A stretch of 64,000 nt of DNA from Isoetes taiwanensis (taxonomy: Eukaryota; Streptophyta; Lycopodiopsida; Isoetales; Isoetaceae), in the NCBI GenBank assembly GCA_021234155.1, contig JAJEKV010000166.1:498324-562323 (forward strand), given 5' to 3'. The position numbers and the translations under genes were made by a program. Shown here piece by piece: positions 34,567-44,972 of this stretch (position 1 is its first letter; each line of letters opens with the position of its first letter). The notes under the pieces were generated by a model. The model was given only the letters and a program-made list of their open reading frames with translations. It did not search any database and had not been told where the DNA came from.

Positions 34567-37500
34567 ATGAGCCATAGCATGGCTTCTGTGAAGGTAGCAT
34601 GCGATCTACAGGGTTTAGGGCGCTCGAGCGAAGGCTTTCTATGGTTAATTGGTGCTGAGTGGATGCCGTTCACGATCATCTCTGCAATCCGTTGCTTGCA
34701 TTACGTTGGAGGGCATCCGTTGAAGCCCAATCTTCAAGAAGAAGCAGGTTTTACAATTTCTGCTGATTCTCTCTATTAGATTGGTAGATACATAAATGCT
34801 AGATGCAAGCAATTCTTTTTCCTCATTCCTGGTGTAATATGGCACTTGTAATCGTTTCACTTTTTGATCAGCGCATTAGATTTTGGAGGTATAGTTACAT
34901 TAGATGTATCTGCTTTGGGGACCAGTATACCTGTATTCTAGTTTCTCCTGCTTCATGACAAAGCAAAGTGGCAGAAGAGTGCCTACCAATTGATCTGGCA
35001 TGGACAAATTGTTTTTATTAGATTTTCTAATGTCCCTTTGATTAATTTCGAATTTTGCAGCTGCCTGCTTATTTGGAGAACTGTAGAAAAGGTGTTCTAG
35101 ATCATTACAAAATGTTGAAATGCACTTATTACAAATCTTGGTGCAGATGACTTGTCTATCCTCCTTCCCACTGGCCTACATATCATTGGTGCAATGGCCA
35201 ACTCTCATCACGATACTGCTGAAATTGCTAGGAAGGCAGAAAAGCTTCGCCAACTGTTGTCAATTTCTTCTGTCCAACAATCCAAAATTATAGTAGCTGT
35301 TGGAAGTGATAAATTGGAAACTTTGACCTTCTATTTATATGGATTGGGAGAACAATCTTATGAAATACTAGAAGGAGCGAGGGTTTCCCAAATTAGTTAT
35401 GGGAAGGATATATCTCTTCTTAGATGTCGTATGTGTCTCAGCCACTCAGTATATAGCGCTGGGACAGAAGGTATGCAGTCAGTTATTTGACCATTATAAT
35501 GGTAAATGTAAAATAACATGCTAAATTATTCTGTGTTAGATTACAGGAAACAAATCAATGAGATAGTTGATGGCATAATCTGCAATCTTACTGGTACAGA
35601 AATTGCCTTTGTAGCTAAGAACAAAGATGCTCCAAAAATCTTTTGGCCAGCACAAGTAGCAAGTCATAATGGGAGTGATCCTATTTCAAGTTTGATGAGC
35701 GATGCAACATTCATGACTGCAGGAGAATATGTTGTAAGTGTCTGGCACTTCTTTCTCTTTTCCGAATATATGTTTTTGAACAACTCTTATGAACAACTCT
35801 TCTGGAATTAGTGATAAATATGCTGTTGCTTGAGAAGCAATTAGTTTTGGCGTAGATGTGTTGTTGCTTGAGAAGTAATTAGGTTTAGCTTACAATAATG
35901 TAAATCAATAATGTATCTTGAAAATCATGCATCTATATCCTCCCCAATGATTATAGGGAACTATGGCATGGGAATATTTTGATACCTCATATGCTAGGCA
36001 TTTTAATGTAATGCATGTCTCTTCTCATGTGACAAATTAAATAACTGTTTTGTGCTAAGTAAGTAAACTTTGAAACATCTTTGTAAGACCCAAGTGGAAA
36101 TGAGAAATAGGAAGAGAAGTATTAGAAGACGTTCCTTCCATGTTGCCACTCAACAAACTAGCTGTCTTGCAATTGCAGCCGTATATGGACTGCCCGGTCA
36201 TGTATAACCAACTGGGCAGTGCCAGCCAGTGACAGTAAAGTGGTCTAGTTTTTCCATGGAGATTTTAACACATCAGAACATTTTTAAGCTTTGAATGTTT
36301 GCAGATTCCAGTACCACTTGACATAGAAATTCTAATAACGCGGTCAAAATCTGTGGATCATGTACCTGCCCCCATTTTGAAGTATATTCCAGGTAAATAT
36401 TCACGATTGAAGAGAATGTGATCAGCAAATCACGTCACATTAAATTGCTAAAGGTTTCCTTCCTTGTGTAGCACAAGGAACAAGTGTTGGACTTGTGAAG
36501 CTAGACCTTGACCTGTTATGTTTTGAACATTGCGAGTCTTCTATTTTACAATCTATAACATCCAAGATAATACCCTCCCTTTGTCGACAATTAAGAATTA
36601 TGGCGAAGACTCTTAAGCCTCAGGTAACAAGTTATGAATGCCTTTATGCATTTACCTTCCCTCGATACTAATTAAGGTGTCAAGGCCAGCTTCAACGATT
36701 TCATTTCTGCCCTCCTGGATTGTTGCATCCTGTTACTGTCTTTTACGATCTTCACCATGGTGAAGCGGAGGCTGGACTTTGTAAGTATTTGTTTCTCATT
36801 TCATATCAAAACTGTGGCTGTTACATAGAAGTATCTCATTAATTAAGACCCTTAAATGGGCTCCTTCGATCTGTTTGACAGTGGAAACAAGGAAACAGTT
36901 GCATCATAGACTGGGACTGCCAATGGACCGCCCACTTCTTTGCGTTGCCAATTCTTTGATATTTCACAAAGGAGACATGAAGTTAAGCCCTTCTGAAGGT
37001 AAAATGCACATAGAAGTTCTACCCCTGGGACAAGCTAATGATGTAGACATATTCTTCTTCTAAATGCAGGAAGCAAACGTTTGGTTGATGTTCATGTTGG
37101 CATCTCTACGTCAGGAGGTCTGTTATATGTATGTAGTTGTTGAAAGAACACAAAAGTGGTTTCTTAGCGTTGTTGGTTTGCCAGTCAATGGAGGGGAAAT
37201 AAGCACAATACAAGGATCCTATGAATATTATCATTACCTTCAGAATAGATGCGATGATACTGTATGCTACTATTCCTTAAGCTCTATTGGTTCTAAAAGT
37301 TTTTGGCATATTATTGAAGAATATATATGATTTTACTAGGGTTGGGGTTGTGCATACAGATCATTGCAGACCATTGTATCCTGGTTCAAACTTCAAAACT
37401 ACACAGATCTACCTGTACCTTCACATCGGTAATTGCATGCTCTTTTATTAATTGATTTAGGCATTTCCACTGGTCATTCAAATTCACATTGCATGGTTTG

Positions 37501-38174
37501 TTTTGTAGTGAGATTCAACAAATTCTTGTCGATATTGGAGATAAGGAAGCCTCGTTTGTCGGCTCACAGGAATGGATTGGTGCAATTGAGCTCAGTTTTG
37601 TCCTTGACAAGCTTCTTGGTGTATGCACAATTGTTTAGTTAACTTCATCTTGATTATTTATTTCCTTGAAGTGCCATGACTATGCATGATAAAGAGCTTT
37701 ATCCAGGATCTTTAGAATTATAGCATCAAACACCATATCTTCCTTTAACATGCTGACTTGCTTTTTCTTGCAGGTAACAAGTAAGATCTTAAATCTGCCC
37801 TCTGGAGCAGATATGCCTGAGAAGTGTAGGGACTTAGCAGCACACTTTAGAACTCAAGGCACACCTGTTATGATTGGTCAGTTTGCTTTAAGTTAAGAAA
37901 GGTATGTTTTTATGAAACTAAAATCTCTTAATCTTTCCATATAGGTGGGGGAGTGTTGGCATATACTCTATTGGGTGTCCATTATAATGAGCACACCGGT
38001 GACTGCGCCTTTCTTATTTTAGACCCACATTACACTGGCAAGGATGACTTAAAGATGATTCATAATGGGGGTTGGTGTGCTTGGAAGAAAGCAGTCAGCA
38101 CTACAGGCAAAGAATTTTTCTTGCGGAATAAGTTCTACAACCTTGTTTTGCCACAACGACCAATGACCGTATAA
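34567..38174 (+). CDS. UFSP2: Ufm1-specific protease 2
   Basis: Cysteine protease that matures the ubiquitin-like modifier UFM1 and removes it from targets, acting mainly at the ER. Thirteen exons: 34567-34747, 35147-35470, 35540-35733, 36305-36392, 36472-36623, 36690-36780, 36882-36998, 37070-37117, 37185-37261, 37340-37428, 37509-37620, 37774-37876, 37945-38174. All phases agree and give 601 residues, near the usual plant length. The catalytic Cys is in [11 protein letters not shown] (37349-37351), and the Asp-Pro-His box is in LILDPHYTG (Asp 38022, His 38028). The C-terminus [11 protein letters not shown] is typical of plant UFSP2. The N-terminal exon has [15 protein letters not shown] at 34579 is an alternative start. 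All introns are GT..AG, 69-571 bases long. I see no lesion. Confidence 0.92.
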
Positions 38175-38342
38175 AGGAACATTTCATGGAACATACTTTT
38201 TGTAGCAAAGAGCATTTTGCGGAACAAATTGTATTGAGTGTCGCCTTCCTCTTCCTCTAGTTATAGGGGAGGGTCGCCAATAGTGGACCATAACCCAGTT
38301 GTGAATCATACAAAAGTAGATCAAATTCTCCAATAGTGGATC

Positions 38343-38456
38343 TATTAAGATTTGGAACCTTGTGCTTGAAAGCGCTTAACAGCCTGCTGATCAGAAGGAG
38401 GGATCACCAATACATAGGTAGCTCCTGAAATCTCTCGGAGGTTCTATTGCCTGTTT
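38343..38456. repeat. Left terminal repeat (decayed)
   Basis: Begins TATTAAGATTTGGAACC where the right copy has TGTTAAGATTTGGAATC, and ends with TATTGCCTGTTT. A segment of about 15 bases present in the right copy is missing or replaced. Confidence 0.65.
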
Positions 38457-39019
38457 GCCTGTATTTACCGGAGGCAATAGACTACAACAAATTGAAATCC
38501 TCCAGGCACCAAGGGGTAGTTTTCGTTTTACACACACCCCCCAAAGCTTTTCAGGCCCTTTTTTTCATGTTTTCAACACTTTCCGATGCCTTTTATTCAT
38601 TTTTTTCATGTTTTTCCGTCATCTGTAATTTTCCGGTGGTGGTTTCCGGTGGCTGTAAACCAAAAGTCTCCCCCCACCAAGAAGACAGTAGGCACGGCCA
38701 CATTAAGGGTGGCCACATGTGACTGTTCCGGTTTCACCGGAAGGAGTTTCCCCCAAAAAAATGGAGGTGGAGGCCTCCGATTGATGTCGGAGGGGAGGGC
38801 GTCGAAGATCGCATGTGGCCACCCCTATTGTGATATTTTATTACCCCCCTCCTCCATTTACGTTTCCCTCCCCCTCAAACTAGAGCCAAAACCCCAATAT
38901 CTATTCCCCTTGCATCTTGAAGGCAACTGATTCGTTGGCCTCTGCTTAGACCCATTCTTTGAAATTGCAAAGGAGCAGTCATATTGTCATACTGCCAAAC
39001 TGTGGGTATACATAAAGAA

Positions 39020-39233
39020 TAAGAGCCCTCTGTAACGACTGCCACGTGACCAAGTTTCTACTCCATATCCATCATATTTCCCATCAACCCAATCTCCCTT
39101 ATACCGTCCACTCACGTAGAAATAATAGACACCTTTTTAGACACCATTTCATGAGCAACGGCCTTTATAAAGTTCCCCCAAATAGACATCGCCATTGCCG
39201 AATTCCTGCACTCCCTCTCCATAGAACTTGCCC
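39020..39233 (-). pseudogene. MORN-repeat protein, N-terminal fragment
   Basis: On the minus strand the segment reads GKFYGEGVQEFGNGDVYLGE, then a stop-containing stretch, then GRYKGDWVDGKYDGYGVETW and SRGSRYRG. These are three MORN repeats (G-x-Y-x-G-x-W pattern) like those of plant MORN proteins of the At1g21920/At1g77660 type. It lies immediately beyond the poly(T) tract (39234-39248), so it is a separate piece from the C-terminal copies beside it. It is not a functional gene. Confidence 0.65.
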
Positions 39234-39248
39234 TTTTTTTTTTTTTTT

Positions 39249-39937
39249 CAATTTTGGACTTAGAACCAATGGACCATGTCACTCCAGGACTGCCATTTTC
39301 TGTTTATCCTTTTCATCTCTATAGAAAGCAATCCCCAAAGTCCTTAAACATAAATTGCTGAGACAACTTTGCACAAGCACGGATCTGAGCACATTACAGA
39401 GCCCGCCTGCCCTTTTGCCTTCTGAACGGCTTTGCCCTTTTGCCTTATGAACAACATCACTTGCTTTATTCACACGGCCATCAACACATGGCACTTCTAA
39501 TGCTCTCTTTGCTGCATACCTAGCTTCCTGAATAACATTTAGAACTTTGCATGACTCATAGCAGATGATGAACCAGAAGCTGGATTCAGTGTGCTAGGAA
39601 CTTGTAATGAGCCAAAGTGCCAATGACCTACCTTGGTCTTTCCATTTCTGAACCAAGCCCTTGCTTTTTCCCTTCATGCTATGCACCTTCATAGAGATGG
39701 CCATTGGCAAAATGATATACACCACATCCATGCATTTTATCTGCTGCCATCCTCACAAGTTTGAACACCATATCCATGGCTCTGCCCATTTGACCATTCT
39801 CCTAAATATACATCACCTGTATAATATAAAACCGATAAACACCATAATCATCACGCACACCGTTTCTATATTGCCCTCTGTTGGCTACAGCTTGCATCTA
39901 CCAGTTCTGATCATACATGCCTTGTCGCATTCAAAAG
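39249..39937 (-). pseudogene. Inverted MORN-gene copy, left arm
   Basis: Minus-strand retrocopy of the C-terminal part of a plant MORN-repeat protein. Landmarks are YGVYRFY, KMHGCGVYHFANGHLYEGA, a linker with TLNPASGSSSA, and QEAR.A.KRALEVP. It carries a stop in place of the Trp after EGA, a small deletion, and a T15 tract (39234-39248) that is a poly(A) tail on the coding strand. It shares with the right arm a deletion that fuses EDGSR directly to DKMHG, removing about one MORN repeat. Confidence 0.75.
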
Positions 39938-40145
39938 CGGAGGCTCTATCTTGACATCTCCATGGATTTCTCTTTATTTCTTGAAGGTTTCCTTGATCCC
40001 TGTAACGCAGACTCCTTGATGCAAATTGACAAGAAACCATACCACTGCAAATTTTCCCCACAGCATTATTTTTGAAGATTTGTGCAATTTAAAAGAGTAG
40101 CTACATCCTTCCCATGTAAAACCGGCTATTGAGTAAGGGCCTTTG

Positions 40146-40850
40146 CTTTTGAATGCGACAAGGCATGTATGATCAGAACTGGTAGATGCAAGCTGCAGCC
40201 AGCAGAGGCAATATAGAAAAGATGTGCATGATGATTATGGTGTTTATCGATTTTATACAGGTGATATATATTCAGGAGAATGGTCAAATGTTTAGAGCCA
40301 TGAATATGGTGTTCAAACTTGCGAGGATGGCAGCAGATAAAATGCATGGATATGGTGTATATCGTTTTGCCAATGGTCATCTCTATGAAGGTGCATGGCA
40401 TGAAGGGAAAAAGCAAGGGCTTGGTTTGTGTACCTTCAGAAATGGAAAGACCAAGGCAGGCTATTGGCACTTTGGCTCATTACAAGTTTCTAGCACACTG
40501 AATCCATCGCCTGCTTCATCATCTGCTGTGAGTCATGCAAAAGTTCTAAACGTTGTTCAGGAAGCTAGGCGTGCATCAAAGAGAGCACTGGAAGTGCCAC
40601 GTGTTGATGACCATGTGAATAAAGCAGATGCTGTGGGCACCTATTGCACGAGTTGCTGCAGTTAGAGTTGTTGCAGATCAAAGCTGTTCAGAAGGCAAAA
40701 GGGTAGGCTCTATAATGTTCTCAGAGCCGTGTTTGCGCAGAGTTGTCTCAGCAATTGACTTTGGGGATTGCTTTCTATGAGATGAAAAGGATAAAAAGAA
40801 AAATGGCAATCTTGTAGTGACATGGTCCATTGGTTCTAAGTCCAAAATTG
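40146..40850 (+). pseudogene. Inverted MORN-gene copy, right arm
   Basis: Plus-strand copy of the same MORN fragment, better preserved. A 159-codon frame (40186-40665) covers DKMHGYGVYRFANGHLYEGA, WHEGKKQGLGLCTFRNGKTK, the linker SSTLNPSPASSSAV and the helix KVLNVVQEARRASKRALEVP. This order (MORN repeats, Ser/Pro linker, basic helix) is that of plant MORN proteins of the At1g21920 type, whose molecular role is not well defined. The upstream repeats are missing or out of frame. It is followed by an A-rich tract from 40851. Transcription through both arms would give a hairpin RNA with a 208-base loop. Confidence 0.75.
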
Positions 40851-41349
40851 AAAAAAAAAGAAAAGAGAGAAAAAAAATATATGGAAGGCTTCATGTTTGC
40901 CAAATATTGCTTTCTTGCTCTCAAGATCATCACCCCAGAAATCCGTGTATGTACTGCCACAAATCAGCACACCAGACGACTCAGAAGGCCTCCTTGTTTT
41001 GTTGCCCCAAAGTCTCCGACTCAGAGGAAAGGCAATCCTGCCTCTTTTGCTGCATTTGCTTTTGCAAGATCACCATAGATCTTCCTCATTTAAAGATCAC
41101 CGTAGATCTTTACACCATTAGGTTCGTCCTCTTTCTAAGATCTACCGAGGTTGTAGCTTCAAGCCACACTTCAAAATTTCCTATTCTGAATCCCCACCAG
41201 CTTCCTCGCTGGACTTTTCAAAACCAAGATCCTCTTGATTTACCGAGGCTGTAGCTTTAAGCCACGATTCATAATTTTCTATTCTGAATCTCCCACAGAT
41301 CTCACAAAAAGTGAGTTCTTGAGTGGTTTGTCTCAAGAACACTTTTCTC

Positions 41350-41361
41350 GCTCTGATACCA
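41350..41361 (-). promoter_or_regulatory. Primer-binding site for initiator tRNA-Met
   Basis: The plus strand reads GCTCTGATACCA, the reverse complement of TGGTATCAGAGC. It sits directly against the TG end of the right terminal repeat (41362), the position expected for a plant LTR-type element on the minus strand. Confidence 0.7.
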
Positions 41362-41493
41362 TGTTAAGATTTGGAATCTTGTGCTTGAAAGCGCTTAATA
41401 GCCTGCCGATCAGAAGGAGGGATCACCAATATATAGGTAGCTCCTGAAATCTCACCCCTGCCACGTCTAATCCACATCTATTGCCTGTTTTCA
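41362..41493. repeat. Right terminal repeat
   Basis: 132 bases from TGTTAAGATTTGG to CCTGTTTTCA, with the TG..CA ends expected for a long terminal repeat, next to the primer-binding site. Confidence 0.7.
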
Positions 41494-42689
41494 ACAAGAC
41501 CAATCCATAATTATTTTATCAATTGGATGAAGTGGATAAAAAATGGAGATTTAATCTTAACCATTAAACCTTATCCACAATTGGAGCATTCAATGATTCT
41601 TTCTCCAACTTTTTGAAAAAGAATTTGTATAATACCTCTTCTTAATCACGTAATCTAATTGACAAAATTACTTTATTCTTGACCTTCCTTGACCATGGCT
41701 TTCAATTGGTCCACTATTGGTGCACCCCATATGCAATTGTTATTACATTTTTCAAGGGATGGGAGACTTTCCCATCATTCTAGAAAGGGAACCATAATAT
41801 GCACCTAATATTGTTCCAATAGGACAACTTGATATGCAAACTCTCAAAAACATTTACCCAACTTTTCCCATAAATATAGTGACCTCAAACTGAAATTGAT
41901 TTATGATCAAATTTTTGCACTATACTATAAAAGGCAGACTAATCCTCGTCAATATTTCTATGCATGTCCCATATTCTATTTACAAATAATGCATGGTGGG
42001 TGGTGTCAATTCTCTCTTGAACCCTACATATGTGAAAGACCACATTTGTTGCATGTATCTAAGCACATGTCTTGGTTTTCTTTATGTTTGACTAAGCACC
42101 TTGGTTTTCTTTATGTTTGACTAAGTACCTGTCAACTCTTTGGTTTGATGTTTGACGACTCCAATTTTTTTTTTTTCCAATGGACCTATATTTTTGCTTT
42201 AAGAGGCTCATCTATCTACCATTTTTAGGAGGTGACAATTCTAATTTTTACTGGATCCTCTCTGCCATGTCCAAATATCTTGCTGCCAATGAGTCTATAA
42301 ATGCAATTGTTGATTGACATGTATATTTTCCTTAAGGATTCCAATCACCTAATTAAGGATTACCATTCTTTGGATCACATAGAACACTAGGAGCATCATT
42401 AATTCTCAGAATTGGGGATTGATAGAAATGATTAGAAGATGTCTAACCAAAAATATAAAGTAGAGTGTGAGCTTGCTTGTTTTCATTCATATATAAAGCA
42501 GTGTCAATTTTCCAAACTTTTCCTATTTATTTGATGCTATTTATTTGAGACAAGCTCCTGCTGACACGTGGTGGTCAATTCCTCAACCCAACCAACCGAC
42601 TGTTATGAAAAGCAATATTAAAACATAATAAATGCAATGACGTCATGGTGCAAAAAATCCATTGATCTTCATATTTCTTGCTCTGCAAT
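41494..42689. other. AT-rich stretch, no gene seen
   Basis: No coding potential is recognised. There is a local duplication of TTGGTTTTCTTTATGTTTGACTAAG-like sequence (about 42071-42093 and 42102-42125). Confidence 0.5.
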
Positions 42690-43530
42690 CAATCCCATGT
42701 TGGGAGTGAGGCGCGCCCTGCAAGCATGGCTCATAGTGGCCCTTGACCTTGGCGTGAGCGTGGAGGCTGCTGGCGTTTTCACCGCCATCGCGAGAGAAGC
42801 GATAAACCAGTTGTTGCGGTGAAGTCGGCCATTTGTCCGGAACATGAGCTTGTGGATTGTGATGAAAAACAAAATCGGGGTGGCTTGATGGATTATGCTT
42901 CGAGTTTATAATCCACAACGGTGGCCCCGGATTGGAGGGCGATTATCTTTACCGAGCCCAAATGGGGCAGCTGCGTTGAAAACGAGGGTACATTTTTCAT
43001 TTTATTTTTACGTTTGATTGTCCTTAAACATTTACAATATCAAAGAGTATTTGAACACGAAAAATTCGAGTTGCAATGATTGATGGGTTTGAGGGCGTTC
43101 CTCCAGATGGATGATAATTCCCTTCAAAAGGCGGTTGCAAACCAGACCGTGGAGTGTAGCAATTGAAATTTTGGGGTTCTAGATTTTCATCGTACCAAGG
43201 GGTAAGAACTTTCGCAAGGCTTAATAAGTTAGATCAAATGAAAATTTCTGCCAAAATTTTACATTCGAGCCATATTAATTGTGTGAAATAAATCATTGCG
43301 GGGAGTCTTCACCTGCGGGAATGTGGCACTTATTTGGATCATGGTGTAGTAGCAGTTAGGGTATGGATCAAGATGGTCTTGATTCTTTGGATTGTGAAAA
43401 AATCCATGGGAGGCGTTTGGGGAGAAAATGGATACATCGAATTCAAAGAAACATTGGGATGCCATATGGAAAATATTGCATTGCAATTGAACCTTCATAT
43501 CCGTGAAGAGTGCTCCAAGATCGATAGCAT
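42690..43530 (+). pseudogene. Papain-like cysteine protease (C1A) pseudogene
   Basis: Blocks in shifting frames follow the order of a plant C1A protease. The active-site region is readable as TGCTGG (Cys-Trp) near 42768, flanked by compensating one-base indels. Then come AINQLL, PEHELVDCDEKQN.GGLMDYA (42838-42892), FIIHNGG and an apparent intron (about 42988-43060). These are followed by IDGFEGVPPD, QKAVANQTV, LDHGVVAV (catalytic His, about 43337), IVKKSMGGVWGENGYI and IAIEPSYP (about 43480-43505). The catalytic Asn-Ser-Trp has become Lys-Ser-Met. Several frameshifts and stops are visible. Parents are vacuolar or secreted proteases. The retained intron indicates a decayed gene and not a retrocopy. 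Confidence 0.82.
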
Positions 43531-44559
43531 TGCCCAAAAGCTTTCAGCTCTCATTGGCATGGCAACGGAATGAGAGCATCCCGAAAACACAAGGGTCTTT
43601 TTTTTTCATTAACCCGCTTTCTTTGGTTAAATTGAAGTTATGGCAAGCGTATTGCTCATTCATTCAAGTGGGCCTCTGTTAGAATTTACAGCTTTTACAT
43701 GATGGGTCTCCTCTTTGTGGATCCGAAATGTCGTTTTTTAGCTTAATTATTTTAATCCTCCATCATCTCCTTTTTCGAGACAGGCGAATACTCCAACACA
43801 AATCTTCCCCGCGAATAGCCTTATTCTTTCTTTTACGCCACTTTATTCTAGCGAGTAAAGTGCCACTACTAGCCTTTGCCTCAAATTCCTTTAAAATCGA
43901 TGCGGTTTGACCCGGTTGTTGCAGATTCTATGGTCGCCCTAATCTCCCGGATTAGTTTTGGCTCGCCCTAGATCTCAACCTAAATCTTGATCTAGGCATA
44001 GAAAGCGATGACTCGCTGTCTAACTTTGGAAGTGGGGCTCTCTTCTTTTTCGCATTTTCTGAAACTTTTTTTTCTCGATATTTTTCTATTACTGCGTTGG
44101 AAATGGCATTTGTTGGGATGTGTTTTTTTCTTCCTTCTTTGTAGTGTATGTTATCGTGGTGCGTTTTTGGGCTATGTTGTACCCTTTTATGCATTGTACT
44201 GATTGTGTGACTATATGTCTTCTCGGATAGTCCGGGCCATGCCCTCAAAATGAAATGAAGGTGACTATATTTCTAGCTCTGCATGTGATCATGGTTAAGA
44301 AAGAAGTGATGGGCATCGAAATGAAGGCGACTCTATATTTCTAGCTCGAACGACCCATTGTAGCATCCTTCATCATGGCGTGAGCTCTTCTAGCTCATAA
44401 TGAAACCAGGAGGAGCAACACTTCGGCACAGGATCTTTGCTTTGAAGCAAAGCTTGTGATTGTGCCATTGCCTCAGCTTGCAACAACGAGTTTTTTCACC
44501 GAATATGAATTGTGACGATTAAAGTGTGATGTATGGGGGGATGGAAGTTGGGAAGCTGA
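43531..44559. other. Unassigned stretch with short duplication
   Basis: No gene is recognised. A segment GAAATGAAGG(T/C)GACT..ATATTTCTAGCTC occurs twice (about 44254-44281 and 44319-44346). Confidence 0.5.
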
Positions 44560-44826
44560 TTCTAGGGGTCCTGCGACCGGCTCAAACCCCACTTGCTATC
44601 AATGGGTGGCATGATTGATCGATGAAAAGTGCTTATCGCAGTACTAGTCTAGTGGTTAGGCTGTTGGATATGGGTGTCCCCTGTCCAAGCTCAAATCCCA
44701 CTGACCATGGATGATCTATGTCATGGTGATCATAGCTTGGTGGTTAGACCATTGGATATGGGTGTTCCCCTGTCCAGGTTCAAAACCCACTGGCTATTGT
44801 TGCATGACATGATTGTCAAAAAAAAA
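44560..44826 (+). mobile_element. tRNA-derived SINE, tandem trimer
   Basis: Three head-to-tail units of about 90-110 bp each carry a tRNA-like B-box: GGCTCAAACCCC (44579), AGCTCAAATCC (44688) and GGTTCAAAACC (44778). The second and third also have A-box-like TAGTGGTTAG (44650) and TGGTGGTTAG (44739) followed by GGATATGGGTGT and CCCTGTCCA. The cluster ends in an A9 tract (44818-44826), as expected for a SINE. The first unit lacks its A-box. Confidence 0.6.
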
Positions 44827-44896
44827 GGGCATCTTATATTCGTTATGGTCAGCATCCTTCTATCGTGCGGGCACTGGACACAGGGCAAAAAAAAAG

Positions 44897-44915
44897 TGCA
44901 GGTTCAAATCCTGCA
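44897..44915 (+). other. tRNA-like T-arm
   Basis: TGCAGG-TTCAAAT-CCTGCA forms a perfect 6-bp stem with the canonical T-loop and B-box GGTTCAAATCC. It is preceded by A9. It is probably a fourth, diverged SINE head or a tRNA relic. No complete cloverleaf was found. Confidence 0.45.
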
Positions 44916-44954
44916 TGTTCTAGCACGTATAGATGAGTTGGTGAAGAGAAACGT

Positions 44955-44972
44955 TCGCGGCGGCCGCCGCGA
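44955..44972. repeat. 18-bp perfect GC palindrome
   Basis: TCGCGGCGGCCGCCGCGA is fully self-complementary and almost pure CpG/GC inside an AT-rich neighbourhood. Confidence 0.85.

Larger units (their letters stand above)
38343..41493 (-). mobile_element. TRIM-like unit with short terminal repeats and captured MORN fragment
   Basis: Two direct repeats of about 110-130 bp lie 3.0 kb apart (38343-38456 and 41362-41493). Both contain GATTTGGAA.CTTGTGCTTG, GAAAGCGCTTAA and GATCAGAAGGAGGGATCACC. The right repeat starts TG and ends CA. It abuts, on the minus strand, TGGTATCAGAGC (41361-41350), the standard primer-binding site for initiator tRNA-Met. That fits a short LTR or TRIM element read on the minus strand. 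No gag or pol is present. The interior contains the inverted MORN copies and a roughly 58-bp duplication near 41139 and 41236. The left repeat has lost its TG and diverges after about 110 bp, and I found no target-site duplication. Confidence 0.5.
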
